A DNA stretch of 64,000 nucleotides from Pedobacter cryoconitis (GCF_014200605.1 NZ_JACHCE010000014.1:1-64000); one strand, 5' to 3'; counted from the stretch's first letter, positions 12,601 through 20,502 are shown. Translations and numbers: made by a program. Notes: a model not told the origin generated them from the letters alone.

Positions 12601-15600
12601 CTGCAAATATCCCGCAAGGTGCAGGTAATATCATTACGATTGATATTACAGGAACAGTAGATCCTGCTTTCACCGGTACATTTACAAATACTGCCCAGGC
12701 AGCAACAGGTGTAAATCCGGCGGTAAGCTCACCTACAGTAAGCACTGTTGTCAGCAAAGTTACCGCATTGAATATCCGCAAATCAGGACCGGCTACAACA
12801 AGTCCGGGTCTGCCAATAACTTATACAATTGAAGTAACCAATTCAGGGCCCAGTAATGCGGCAGCAGCAGCCATCACAGATGTGATCCCAGCTATATTGC
12901 AGAATGTACAATGGACTGCAGCGACTACAAATGGAGCTGCAATTACCTCGGGTGCTACCGGAACCGGTAATACGCTCAACGTGGTTGCTGCGATTCCAGG
13001 ATCAGGGGATGCCAGGGTATTAATTACTGTGACGGGCAATATCCCTTCTTCAGCAACAGCCGGTATTGTGAACTCTGCAACAGTAACAGAGCCTGGTAAT
13101 CCAGCCGTATCTTCTAATACCGTTACGACAACATTAACCAGAACTCCGGGACTGGTACTTGTCAAATCAGGACCTGCAAATGCAGCCAGTGGAGAACAGA
13201 TAACTTATACGCTGACGCTGACTAATTCAGGACCTTCTGATGCGGTGAATACAGCAATAACAGATGTGGTTTCATCAGCGATCCAAAATGTACAATGGAC
13301 AACAATTGCCAGTAGTGGTGGTGTAATTAATTCTGGTGCTACAGGTACGGGCAACCAGGTCGCTGCAAATGTCAATGTCCCTGTGGGGGGTACAATTAGT
13401 GTCACCATTACTGGTGATATTGATCCGGCCTTAAACAGTAGTCTGACAAACACTGCAACGGCAACTCCAGCCGAACCGGGTACTAACCCGGTGACTTCAA
13501 CAGTTACAACTGTAGTGAAACCAGTTGTTAACCTGTCGGTTACCAAAAGCGGCCCTGCCACTTTACAGGCAGGCCAGGGGATCACCTATCAGATCCGGGT
13601 AACCAACAGCGGCCCAAGTACAGCGCTTAATGCCGCAATTTCAGATCTTGTTCAGGCTGATATTACCAATGTAACCTGGACGGTTACCCAAACGGGAAAC
13701 ACGGTGATTACCGGAGCAGGTTCAGGGACTTCAAATACCATTGCAACCAATGCCAATTTAACAACTGGTACAGGTGATGCTTTGATTATCACGATTAATG
13801 GAACTGTAGCTCCTTCATTTAGTGGTTCAATAACCAATACCGCGACTGTAACAGCGGTTGAAGATCCGCTTAATCCGATAACCTCAACTCCGGTTGTGAC
13901 TGCCATTACCCGAAACCCAGTGATTAAAATAGTTAAAACAGGACCTGCGACATTAGCCGCAGGTGCAGCTATCAATTATTTAATTATGGTTAACAATGAA
14001 GGTACCGGAGACGCACTTAACCTGGCTATTTCAGATATTGTTCCCGCTGCAATTACAGGTGTTAACTGGACAGCAACCGCTGCCGGAACCGCTACAATTA
14101 CAGGTCCTGCTACAGGTACAACCAGCAATATCAGCTTAGTGGCCAATGTGCCTGCGGGTATTGGAAATACAATTACCATCAGCGTAAATGGCAATGTCCC
14201 TTCTAATAATAACATATCACCTCTGGTAAATACTGCTACGGCCACTCCTGCCGAACCTGGGGTTATACCTCAGACTTCTACAGTAAGTACTGCGGTAAGC
14301 AGGATTCCGGTTATTGAAATCACCAAATCGGGCCCTGCGAATGCAACTGCAGGAACCGATGTAGAGTATATCATCACTGCGGTCAACACAGGCATCAGTG
14401 ATGCACTGGGAACAGTCATTACTGATGCAGTGCCGGCAGCACTGACAAATGTGAAATGGACAGCAACTGCCGGAGGAACATCCAGTATCATAACTGGTGC
14501 AACAGGAAGTTCAAACAATCTTAGTGTAACGGCTAATATTCCGGCGGGCAGTACCAATACGGTAACGGTCCGCGTGACTGGCTTCCTGCCTGCAACGGCA
14601 ACTGCCAGTTTGCAGAACACAGCAACTGCTACTCCTATAGAACCAGGTACAACACCACAAACGACACCTCCGGTAAGTACTACTGTAGATGTGGTGACTG
14701 ACCTGGCGGTTACCAATACGGTGAACCTGGCCTTACAAAAAGTTGGTCAGCCGGTTACTTTTACCGTTCAGGTGACGAATAATGGCCCAAGTAATGCATC
14801 CGGGGTTCAGGTAACTGATCTGCTGCCTGCCGGTTATACGCTAATCAGTCAATCTGCAACCACAGGTACTTATGACCCGGCTTCAGGATTATGGACTATT
14901 GGTAATCTGACAAATGGCGGGGTGACTACTTTAACCATCCGGGCTAACCTGGTAGCTGGCGGCCCTTACCTGACAACAGCTGTGGTATCAGGAACTGAAA
15001 CAGATCCTTTACTGACTAACAATACTGCTTCGGCTGGTATCAATACAGTAAACAGTGATCCGGTTGCCAGCCCACATGTGAATACTTTACCGGAAGATCA
15101 GACACTCACAGTAACCGCAGCAAACGGACTACTGGTCAATGCGACAGATGTAGACAATGATGCATTAAGTGTAAGTACATTTACAATTGCTGGCACGACC
15201 GGAAATCAGACAACAGGTAACCCGGTGGTTATTGCCGGAACTGGTACAATCACGATCAATACGGACGGCAGTTATATTTTTATACCAGCACCGGATTATA
15301 ACGGACCTGTACCAGTAATTACTTATACTGTAATTGATGGAAAAGGTGGTTCTGCAATCAGCACATTAACCTTAACTGTGATACCTGTCAATGATGCACC
15401 ATCGTTTGTGAAAGGTGCTGATCAGGTATTGTTACAATATTCAGGCGCACAAACTATTTCTGGATGGGCAACAAGTATCAGTGCAGGACCGGCAGATGAA
15501 GCAGCTCAAAAACTGAACTTCATCTTGACAAATACGAACAATGCATTATTTACGGCACAACCTGCCATTGCCCCTGATGGGACCTTAACCTTTACTCCTG

Positions 15601-17333
15601 CTTTTGGAGCAACAGGAACTGCAACTGTCACGGTTATTCTCCACGATGATGGTGGTACGGCTAATGGCGGTACAGATCAGTCTGCCCCGCAGACTTTCAT
15701 CATTACGCTAACTCCGGGAAATACCTCAATGACGCTGACTAAAGTAGCAAACAATACAGGCACTAAGGCTGGTGATGTAATCACCTATACGATTGTAGCA
15801 ACAAATACTGGTAACGTTACTTTGAGTAATGTGGTAGTGAGAGATCCGGGAGCTGATGCAGGAAGTATTATTCCGGCAACTATTCCTTCTATCGCCCCTG
15901 GTGCCAGTGCAACAGTAACTGCCAAACATACGTTGGTTCAGTCAGAATCAGACGCTGGCACTTACAGTAATCAGGCGGGTGCAACAGGTACAGATCCATC
16001 AGGTAACCCGGTTGACAAACCAAAATCTGATGATCCGAATACTCCTGAACCAGATGATGCAACAGTAATTGTGATTGGTTCAAAACCGGCTGTTACTTTA
16101 GTTAAAACTGGTATAATCAGTACCGATGGCAATAGTATCACTTATACTTTTGTGATTCAGAATACAGGTAATGTAACTTATACCAAAGTAGTATTGAGTG
16201 ATACAAAATTAGGTATCAGTAATCTTGCAGTACCTGTTGGTGCCGGACTTGCACCGGGAGCTGCTGTAAACGTGACCCAGGTTTATACCTTAACCCAGGC
16301 AGATAAAAATACTGGAAACGTGACCAATAGTGCAATGGTAACCGGTACTACCCCTGCAGGAGCAACTGCTACGGATATTTCAGGTACAGATGCAACAAAT
16401 GACACACCTACAGTCACTCCTTTAACTACGTCTGGCGGATTGATATTTGTTAAAACAGGTACGTTCAGCGGAAACCAGATTACCTATACCTTTACCTTTA
16501 CAAACACCGGAAATGTAACCTTAACCCCTGTTACTTTCAGTGATGTGAAACTGGGTATCAGCAACAGGACTGTCGATGTCGGCAGCGGCCTAATACCTGG
16601 AGCAAGCGTGACTGCAACTGCCGTTTATACTTTAACGCAGGCAGATAAAGATGCAGGCCAGGTAACTAACACAGCGACTGCCAGAGCCAAAACCCCTGCC
16701 GGAGGAGAGGTAACTGCTACATCCGGAACAAACGGAACAAATAATACGTCTACAGTTATAGTCGTACCTAAATCGCCTGTAGCGATTGATGATAAAGCAG
16801 AAGGTAAGGCGAACGCAGTTATAGTTATCGATATCCTGGCGAATGATAATCCTGGAAACTCAAGCTTTGATAAAGGCTCAGTGGTGATCATTACCCGGCC
16901 ATTACATGGCAAAGTAGTGGTGAACAGTGATGGTACAGTATCTTATACGCCAGATCCAGGCTATTCAGGCCCCGATAATTTCACTTACCAGGTGAAAGAT
17001 ATATATGGTTATATCACTAATGTAGCCTCAGTATCTATCACACTTAATTTCTTCGAGGTCAATATTCCAAACTTGTTCACGCCAAATGGTGATGGTACAA
17101 ATGATGTGTTTGAGATCCGTGGATTAAACCAGTATGGGGACAATGAATTAAGCATTGTCAACCGTTGGGGCAATGAAGTCTTCAGACAGAAAAACTACCA
17201 GAATACCTGGAGCGGCGAAGGCTTAAATGAGGGTACTTATTATTATCTGCTCCGCGTGAAACCTAAAGGTGGCAATGCAGACTGGCAGGTATTTAAAGGA
17301 TACATCACTTTAATCCGCACTTTCAAAAAGTAA
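3657..17333 (+). CDS. giant lectin/DUF11-repeat surface protein with T9SS type B sorting domain
   Basis: A 4558-residue secreted adhesin-like protein. The classical signal sequence sits late: hydrophobic core about residues 59-71, cleavage likely after A73 (ASA/Q). It is preceded by a 55-residue extension that itself starts hydrophobic. A TAA just upstream (3651-3653) makes the ATG at 3657 the first possible start. Residues about 76-331 look like a bacterial L-type lectin domain (GADGIGVFLFD, GGYIGVGLDEFGN). About 27 DUF11 repeats follow to about residue 3798. Next come a cadherin-like domain (about 3800-3915, DVDNDALSVS), a further Ig/cadherin-like domain, three repeats of the related DUF7507 type (about 4023-4370) and an Ig-like domain with LANDNPGN. 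The last about 95 residues are the gliding-motility-type C-terminal domain (PNLFTPNGDGTNDVFEIRG, WGNEVF, GTYYYLL), which directs export by T9SS. The SprF-like gene downstream is the usual partner. The role in adhesion or gliding and any sugar ligand are inferred. Confidence 0.9.
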   Translation: MKLIYIRLLSFFFFKISKVTTCVEQLSLTDSLNRRDFFEKEQKYTQEKSDFHLQFKKIGFILLFLMTSIGASAQFTITETFQGSSAAGITIGPDAILTSGGVDPVNQGWLRLTPAALTKSGFAYINQSFPSTLGVLADFEYKTWRPDNPTFGGADGIGVFLFDAATSPFKLGPNGGSLGYTATAAGNGLSGGYIGVGLDEFGNFSSNQGGPGQTPNSVVLRGPTTAAFATSNLYRAGASVGAIGYGTLTATRPTDAQFYRRVQIEITPTGAANTYSVVVRWKTSPTGAFVQLFQNTLTTTTPVPAFLKIGFASSTGGGYNNHEIRNLIVTTPGGVRIIKSVDKLTANIGDPLTYTMNVTNQTNSLLNGLSFQDNLPAGFQVTNVQFLPNGSASTATGFTSTSISSATVNLAPAATGTFVVTGRVASYPPGGVLTNTGIFNTGTNGVNDPDKTNDTSTVRTVILQNDLSITKTVNVAAPRVNSNVAFTLTVKNNGTFPSTGATVNDLLPAGYTYLPSTPGVGTYNSTTGVWTIGNLAAGGTATFTINAKVLGAGPYANTATVSATEFDANTSNNTATATTTPIAPYDLAVVKTATPATAIAGQPLTYTITLTNNGPSPILATDPINVTDNLPAGFTASTYTAATGTYNSADGTWTGLTLASGQSTTLAIAGTVSPTATGPLSNTAVVATPPGITDPVPGNNTSTISTPLNRVLDLGVTKTSNPTTVIAGQPITYTITLTNNGPTGLLTTDIVNVTDNLPAGFTATSYTPANGTYTSSNGNWTGLALASGQSTTLVIAGTSSPSASGTLTNTVTLTPPTGTTDPIPGNNTATTPTTVTRQIDFSLTKTASPKPAVAGQALTYTLTLKNNGGSSLLASDIVNVTDNLPAGFTATSYTPATGTYTSSTGNWTGLTLANGQSTNLVIAGTIAAGAPAGNLTNTATVTPPTGITDPAPGNNTATDVTAVTRVIDLGVSKTASPNPAVTGNTLTYTITLTNNGPGSLIAADVIKVIDNLPAGFTATAYTPASGTYTSANGNWTGLTLASGQTTTLLITGTVAANATGSLSNTVTVTVPTGVTDPTPGNNTSTITTPVSRVIDLNVTKVGSPKPAIAGRPLTYVITLTNTGPGSLLASDIVTINDNLPAGFTATSFTPSAGAYTSSNGNWTGLTLALNQSATLTITGDLSPTASGSITNTVTVTPPAGTTDPTPNTATDVTPINRIIDFGINKISTPGTGIAGEALTYTITLTNNGSSTLAAADVVNVTDNLPAGFTATSYTPAAGTYTSSNGNWTGLTLANGQSTTLTIRGTIAPTITAALSNTVTVTSPPGITDPTPGNNTSTVTTNVTSKPVLTITKLGAAGLTAGNTATYTLNISNTGSSNAVGANITDIVPAALTNVSWKTTVAGTAAITAGATGTGNNLNITANIPAGAANTITVTITGTVDPGATGNVSNTATVTPAEPTGTGSNSTVNANVTSTSGVVITKTGPSAATAGNQITYQVEISNNGPSNATGTQISDPVPASLSNVSWSTQLTGAATVTTGATGTGNTVNVTANIPAGTSNKAVIIVKGTIDPAFTETITNNATATPAEPGSTPVNAQAVTTVKKLPVFTVTKSGPATATAGNTVVYTINVKNTGPSNSLNTLIADAVPAAITGVSWTANVTGGTALINSGAAGTGNAVSVNANFGANSTVQIVVSGTIASNASGTIINTATATPSETGTTPVTSTPVNTVLSSKSGLTIVKSVTPAVNAGSSITYTVEVGNTGPSDAINAHVQDAIPANVIATAWTSVTRGTATISSGATGTGNTLDAITSIPAGAGNKVIFTITGKADPSFNGSISNTASVTATEPNSPSPTSTVNTVASRTPVLSITKNGPSSINAGETITYTIDITNNSASDALNLAISDIVPATLTNVSWTATKTGNALIIGALTGTGNTINLNGNVAAGSANHITIVVTGKVAAGFSGSLTNTATVTPAEPGTAAASATATTTVTRIPVLAIQKNGPAALSAGQAITYTISVKNISQANATGSVITDQIPASILNPSWVTSVNGAAVITAGASGTGSALSVTGNIGGNSTDEIRITISGTVNPAATANISNSATVTPAETGTVPQTAGPVITTITKTPAISITKTGPATANAGETVTYVINAVNNGPSNATALVITDVVPAQLTNVTWSALPAGTSTVVTAAGTGNNVSVTGNLNVGNANHIQITVSGKLSSAQANAVLANTATATPSEPGIPPVSSNTVNTTIQHKNALTISKTGPATVNAGGQVVYNLTIANNGPSDAVAAIITDQVTANLTGVTWSATTTGAATVTAPSGTGNAVNVTGNIPAGAANHINVMITGKLNSAFTGTAITNTATVTPAEPGNNPVTSSIVTTGVTKNAELLILKSGSATAVAGKPVTYTIRVNNAGPSDVIGARVQDIIPAAIQNPLWTVATSGTAGANLLNGGGNIDLLANLKANGLDALEITVTGNLDPLFNANTAVTNTATVTPPAGVTGTPGTSTVTTTTSASANVRIVKSGPANVGAGEPIQYELRITNAGPSTATATSIIDNLPAGVNASILNPVWTATASGGATVSVPNGNGNVSLLADIPVTGTVIVTVSGTVDPASVDNTLMPNTATANSAVPDPEPGNNTATVPTTITNSPDFRVSKSGPATANIGDPITYKIVVTNSGPGNITGATIADPIPADVQVTDWTATALYNAKINGAATVTGTGNNINLSAVDIEAGTSNAIEITINGFVKTTAGASFTNTVTVTSGNVRSSSVVTSVNQSTDLRVEKQGPQTIAAGENISYTIKAFNNGTVDANGITINDIVPAQVVVSDWTATVAGTATITSGTSGTGNTIATAGTIPAGDDSNYILITVNGKVPAGTLPVTINNTASIVLPAGLLDYNLANNTSTASTIITNNPTLQVSKSGPQTAVAGEQIHYVVQVSNNGPSDALAVNITDAIPPQLLNYTWIATSSGTAAITSVPTTGTMINPAVTANIPQGAGNIITIDITGTVDPAFTGTFTNTAQAATGVNPAVSSPTVSTVVSKVTALNIRKSGPATTSPGLPITYTIEVTNSGPSNAAAAAITDVIPAILQNVQWTAATTNGAAITSGATGTGNTLNVVAAIPGSGDARVLITVTGNIPSSATAGIVNSATVTEPGNPAVSSNTVTTTLTRTPGLVLVKSGPANAASGEQITYTLTLTNSGPSDAVNTAITDVVSSAIQNVQWTTIASSGGVINSGATGTGNQVAANVNVPVGGTISVTITGDIDPALNSSLTNTATATPAEPGTNPVTSTVTTVVKPVVNLSVTKSGPATLQAGQGITYQIRVTNSGPSTALNAAISDLVQADITNVTWTVTQTGNTVITGAGSGTSNTIATNANLTTGTGDALIITINGTVAPSFSGSITNTATVTAVEDPLNPITSTPVVTAITRNPVIKIVKTGPATLAAGAAINYLIMVNNEGTGDALNLAISDIVPAAITGVNWTATAAGTATITGPATGTTSNISLVANVPAGIGNTITISVNGNVPSNNNISPLVNTATATPAEPGVIPQTSTVSTAVSRIPVIEITKSGPANATAGTDVEYIITAVNTGISDALGTVITDAVPAALTNVKWTATAGGTSSIITGATGSSNNLSVTANIPAGSTNTVTVRVTGFLPATATASLQNTATATPIEPGTTPQTTPPVSTTVDVVTDLAVTNTVNLALQKVGQPVTFTVQVTNNGPSNASGVQVTDLLPAGYTLISQSATTGTYDPASGLWTIGNLTNGGVTTLTIRANLVAGGPYLTTAVVSGTETDPLLTNNTASAGINTVNSDPVASPHVNTLPEDQTLTVTAANGLLVNATDVDNDALSVSTFTIAGTTGNQTTGNPVVIAGTGTITINTDGSYIFIPAPDYNGPVPVITYTVIDGKGGSAISTLTLTVIPVNDAPSFVKGADQVLLQYSGAQTISGWATSISAGPADEAAQKLNFILTNTNNALFTAQPAIAPDGTLTFTPAFGATGTATVTVILHDDGGTANGGTDQSAPQTFIITLTPGNTSMTLTKVANNTGTKAGDVITYTIVATNTGNVTLSNVVVRDPGADAGSIIPATIPSIAPGASATVTAKHTLVQSESDAGTYSNQAGATGTDPSGNPVDKPKSDDPNTPEPDDATVIVIGSKPAVTLVKTGIISTDGNSITYTFVIQNTGNVTYTKVVLSDTKLGISNLAVPVGAGLAPGAAVNVTQVYTLTQADKNTGNVTNSAMVTGTTPAGATATDISGTDATNDTPTVTPLTTSGGLIFVKTGTFSGNQITYTFTFTNTGNVTLTPVTFSDVKLGISNRTVDVGSGLIPGASVTATAVYTLTQADKDAGQVTNTATARAKTPAGGEVTATSGTNGTNNTSTVIVVPKSPVAIDDKAEGKANAVIVIDILANDNPGNSSFDKGSVVIITRPLHGKVVVNSDGTVSYTPDPGYSGPDNFTYQVKDIYGYITNVASVSITLNFFEVNIPNLFTPNGDGTNDVFEIRGLNQYGDNELSIVNRWGNEVFRQKNYQNTWSGEGLNEGTYYYLLRVKPKGGNADWQVFKGYITLIRTFKK
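4660..15050 (+). repeat. array of about 27 DUF11 coding repeats in two subfamilies
   Basis: Each unit opens with a pattern like (V/I)xKxGPATxxAGxxITYTIxVxNxGPS and is roughly 110-130 residues long. Units 3-8 share NVTDNLPAGFTATSYTP and a GNWTGLTLA motif. Units 9-26 instead share a D(I/V)VPAxLTNVxW motif and GATGTGN. The last unit (near 14700-15050) reverts to a DLLPAGY type like unit 2. This indicates at least two separate expansions. The high Ala/Thr/Gly/Asn content gives many spurious open frames on the other strand. Confidence 0.85.
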
Positions 17334-17341
17334 GCGTATAA

Positions 17342-17372
17342 AACCTCAGGCAGGCATTATCCGCCTGAGGTT
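17342..17372 (+). terminator. hairpin between giant adhesin and SprF-like gene (possible attenuator)
   Basis: A perfect 10-bp stem (aacctcaggc / gcctgaggtt) with an 11-base loop starts eight bases after the adhesin stop. The following bases are aataaaaatac, with no T-run, so full termination is doubtful. It may act as a partial terminator or an mRNA stabiliser that sets relative expression of the two genes. Confidence 0.5.
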
Positions 17373-17432
17373 AATAAAAATACAAACCGGAAAAATACAA
17401 TCAGATTGAAGAATAGAATTAATTATACCCGT

Positions 17433-18410
17433 ATGAAAAGAAGCTTGTTATTATTAGTCCTGGTCTTTAGCCTGCTCCTTCCCGCCAAAGTCCTGAAAGC
17501 TCAGCAGGATGCACAGTTTAGCCAGTATATGTTCAACGGCATTTATATCAATCCGGCATATGCGGGATACAAAGAACAGCTGAACTTACACAGTTTCTAC
17601 CGCAGCCAATGGACGGGCATTAAGGGCGCCCCGACTACATTTTCACTAGCCGTAGATGCGAATGCAAATGATGGTAATGTCGGTTTGGCTTTACAGGTCT
17701 CAGCAGATAAACTGGGTGCTCAAAGCAACCTGGCTGCTTATGCCAATTATGCCTACCGCCTTAAGATGAACGAAAGCGGTACTTCAAGGCTTGCCTTCGG
17801 GGTGGGTATTGGTATGGTACAATTAGGGATTGACGGATCCCTGTTACACCCTAATGATCAGGAACCGGATCAGCCAACCGGATCACAAAATACAGTGCTG
17901 CCGGATGCCAGAGTGGGTGTATATTATTCTGATGACCGTTTTTTTGCCGGTTTCTCTGCCGACAACCTGATTTCCCAATATATTAACGTAGACCGTTATG
18001 CATTTATACCGCAGCCTAAACCTCATTTTTATTTAACAGCAGGTACCTTGATTCCATTAGGACAGGATATTTTACTGAAACCATCTTTTTTGCTGAAGGA
18101 TGACCGTGGCGGCCCAACCAGTCTGGATATTAATGCTTTTGTTCTTTTCATGGACAGGATATGGGTAGGTGGTGCTTACCGGACAGGTGTGAAATTGTAT
18201 AATAAAGATTATCTGCAAAGAGACCTGAGCAACAGAAATTCTGCAGTGGCGGCAATCGAGGTATTTCCAACTAAGACCCTGCGTATTGGTTATGCGTATG
18301 ATATATCAATAGGCCCATTGCAGGGTTATAGCAGTGGGACACATGAAATATCAATTGGTTATTACTTCAATACAAAAAATACAAGGATGAAATCTCCAAG
18401 ATATTTCTAA
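17433..18410 (+). CDS. PorP/SprF family type IX secretion-associated membrane protein
   Basis: A 325-residue outer-membrane protein of the PorP/SprF family. Members help secrete or anchor partner adhesins at the cell surface; SprF is needed for SprB in Flavobacterium. The ATG at 17433 is preferred over the in-frame TTG at 17406 because it starts a clean signal peptide (MKRSLLLLVLVF...), cleaved near KAQQD. The mature protein opens with the family motif QDAQFSQYMFN and then INPAYAGY, and ends with beta-barrel-like strands and GYYFNTKN. It lies 99 bases after the giant T9SS cargo gene and 48 before an OmpA-family gene, the usual three-gene order for a large adhesin and its partners. Which adhesin it serves is inferred from position. 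Confidence 0.9.
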   Translation: MKRSLLLLVLVFSLLLPAKVLKAQQDAQFSQYMFNGIYINPAYAGYKEQLNLHSFYRSQWTGIKGAPTTFSLAVDANANDGNVGLALQVSADKLGAQSNLAAYANYAYRLKMNESGTSRLAFGVGIGMVQLGIDGSLLHPNDQEPDQPTGSQNTVLPDARVGVYYSDDRFFAGFSADNLISQYINVDRYAFIPQPKPHFYLTAGTLIPLGQDILLKPSFLLKDDRGGPTSLDINAFVLFMDRIWVGGAYRTGVKLYNKDYLQRDLSNRNSAVAAIEVFPTKTLRIGYAYDISIGPLQGYSSGTHEISIGYYFNTKNTRMKSPRYF

Positions 18411-18458
18411 AAGACGGTAATTAATTAAAAACAGATTCTAAAGCTATTCCATCACAGC

Positions 18459-20420
18459 ATGAAAAAAATCCAATCAGGTATATTCACAGTCCTATTCCTT
18501 TTCACATTTACGGTAAAGGTAAAAGCACAATACGTCCTCAAAGAGGCCGATACCCAGTTTGAATTATTTAATTACAATAAAGCCATAGATCTATATCAAA
18601 AGGCTTATCATAAAAAAGCCAGTCTGCATGCAGCTGAACGTCTGGCCGGAGTTTATCGTCTGGTGGACAATTATCCACAGGCAGAAAACTGGTATGCTAT
18701 TGCTTCGGCCATGCCCAAAAGCACTCCTGAAAACACTTTGTATTATGCAAAAGCTTTACAGAGTAATGCTAAATATGAGCAGGCTAAGACTGCTTATCAA
18801 AAGTATGTAAGCCTGAAACCTGAGGTCAGTGCAGCACAGCAGCAAATCTGGTTTGCATCCTGCGATTCTGCGCAATACTGGATTAAAAACCCTGTACCGG
18901 TTACACTTTTAAATGAAAAAAGTCTGAATAGTACAGGTTCGGACTGGGGTGCAGTACCTGATCCGAATGGAACTGTTTTTACTTCTGACCGCGACCTGCC
19001 AGCAGATACGAAAAATTCCAAATCACGTCCCTTTTTAAAATTTGACGGCACAACAAAACTGCCTGATCCAAACCATTATGGATGGACAGGAAATGAATAT
19101 TTCCGTTTGTACCAAAAAGCAGCAGCGAATGACAGTCTCCATATCTTTGCCCTGAACGCAGAAACCAATTATCATATAGGTGCGCCGTGTTTTACTGCAG
19201 ATGGAAATACCCTATATTTCACTTTAACCAGGATCCCGAAAAAGATTATCCGCAAAAAAGGTGAGCCTTCAACTATAAACCTTGAAATCTATAGCAGTAC
19301 CAAAGATGCAAATGGAACCTGGGGAAAACCTGTTCCTTTTAGATACAATAAGGTGAATGAGTGGTCTGTTGGTGACCCTTCTATTTCTGCTGATGGAAAT
19401 ACGTTATACTTTGTTTCCGATATGCCTGGTGGCAAAGGGGGAACTGATATTTACAGTGCAGCTAAAAATGCAGATGGCAGCTGGGCAGATGCTGTAAATA
19501 TCACAGCTGTCAACACCAATGGAAATGAAAGAAATCCTTTTTCTGCTGCGGATGGTAATTTCTATTTCAGCAGTGACGGCCTGATTGGAATGGGTGGCCT
19601 GGATATTTATAAGGCCAGACAAACTGCAGCTGGTTTGGGAACACCGGTAAATATGGGCTACCCTGTTAATTCGCCACAGGACGATTTTGCTTTGAACATA
19701 AATCTTAAAGGAACAGGCTTTATGGCTTCCAACCGTCCTGGCGGGATTGGGAACGATGACATCTACAGCTTTACGGCCAAAATGATTCTTTACTTTAACC
19801 TGGAAGGTACAGTATATGACCGTAAAACTAATCTGCCGGTTGATGGGGTAACAGTTACACTGAATAAACAAGGTGGCGGCACTTTAACTGCAATAACGGC
19901 TAATCAGGGTACTTTCAGATTCAACCTTGATCAGGCATCAGCTTATAACCTGAAAAGTGAAAAAGCAAATTACAGTTCGGATGCGGCTTCCATCACAACA
20001 ATGAACTTAAACAGTTCTCAAACCTTGCGCAAAGATTTGTTCTTAGAGCCACTGGTACTAAACAAACCCATCAGGATAGAGAATATTTATTATGATTTTG
20101 CCCAATCTGCTATTCGCCCTGATGCAGCAATAGAACTGGATAAACTCATTTCTACGCTAAAAACCAATGCGACGATATCGATTGAACTGAGTTCTTATAC
20201 AGACAGCAGAGGAAGAGATGAATATAATCAGTGGTTATCTCAGAAAAGGGCAAATGCTGCCGTTGACTACATAATTTCAAGAGGTATCGATAAGGTAAGG
20301 GTTACAGGCCGTGGTTATGGTGAAACACATTTACTTAACCGCTGTGCAAATGGTGTAAAATGCAGTGATGCGATGCATCAGCTAAACAGAAGAACAGAAT
20401 TCAAAGTTGTTAAACAATAA
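18459..20420 (+). CDS. OmpA-family protein with TPR, PD40 and carboxypeptidase-like domains
   Basis: A 653-residue envelope protein. A signal peptide ends near VKAQ (residue about 24). TPR-like helices follow (about 25-130, FNYNKAIDLYQKAY). Next are PD40/WD40-like beta-propeller repeats (about 150-430: FTSDRDLP, DGNTLYFTLTR, DGNTLYFVSDMPGGKGGTD, FYFSSDG). A carboxypeptidase-regulatory-like fold spans about 445-525 (LEGTVYDRKTNLPVDGVTV). The C-terminal OmpA domain spans about 540-650 (NIYYDFAQSAIRPDA, SYTDSRG, NRRTEFKV) and should bind peptidoglycan. The architecture resembles PorE-like proteins of T9SS/gliding loci. It probably fixes the SprF-like protein or adhesin to the cell wall; that role is inferred from domain order and position. 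Confidence 0.9.
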   Translation: MKKIQSGIFTVLFLFTFTVKVKAQYVLKEADTQFELFNYNKAIDLYQKAYHKKASLHAAERLAGVYRLVDNYPQAENWYAIASAMPKSTPENTLYYAKALQSNAKYEQAKTAYQKYVSLKPEVSAAQQQIWFASCDSAQYWIKNPVPVTLLNEKSLNSTGSDWGAVPDPNGTVFTSDRDLPADTKNSKSRPFLKFDGTTKLPDPNHYGWTGNEYFRLYQKAAANDSLHIFALNAETNYHIGAPCFTADGNTLYFTLTRIPKKIIRKKGEPSTINLEIYSSTKDANGTWGKPVPFRYNKVNEWSVGDPSISADGNTLYFVSDMPGGKGGTDIYSAAKNADGSWADAVNITAVNTNGNERNPFSAADGNFYFSSDGLIGMGGLDIYKARQTAAGLGTPVNMGYPVNSPQDDFALNINLKGTGFMASNRPGGIGNDDIYSFTAKMILYFNLEGTVYDRKTNLPVDGVTVTLNKQGGGTLTAITANQGTFRFNLDQASAYNLKSEKANYSSDAASITTMNLNSSQTLRKDLFLEPLVLNKPIRIENIYYDFAQSAIRPDAAIELDKLISTLKTNATISIELSSYTDSRGRDEYNQWLSQKRANAAVDYIISRGIDKVRVTGRGYGETHLLNRCANGVKCSDAMHQLNRRTEFKVVKQ

Positions 20421-20428
20421 AACCGTTT

Positions 20429-20455
20429 TAAGTCCCCGTTTTTGCCGGGGACTTA
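20429..20455. terminator. hairpin terminator after the OmpA-family gene
   Basis: A perfect 10-bp GC-rich stem (taagtccccg / cggggactta) with a 7-base loop starts nine bases after the stop. It closes the surface-protein operon. The tail is only AT-rich (aaataatcattt), not a strict T-run. Confidence 0.75.
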
Positions 20456-20502
20456 AAATAATCATTTAACGTAAACTGATTATTTTAATAATTCTCCACT
20501 TA

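Noticed and set aside
4934..14716. Many long minus-strand open frames within the giant gene
   Set aside because: They recur once per DUF11 unit and are low-complexity Val/Ala/Pro-rich. They are shadows of the Thr/Ala/Gly/Asn-rich coding strand and lack any start context or family.
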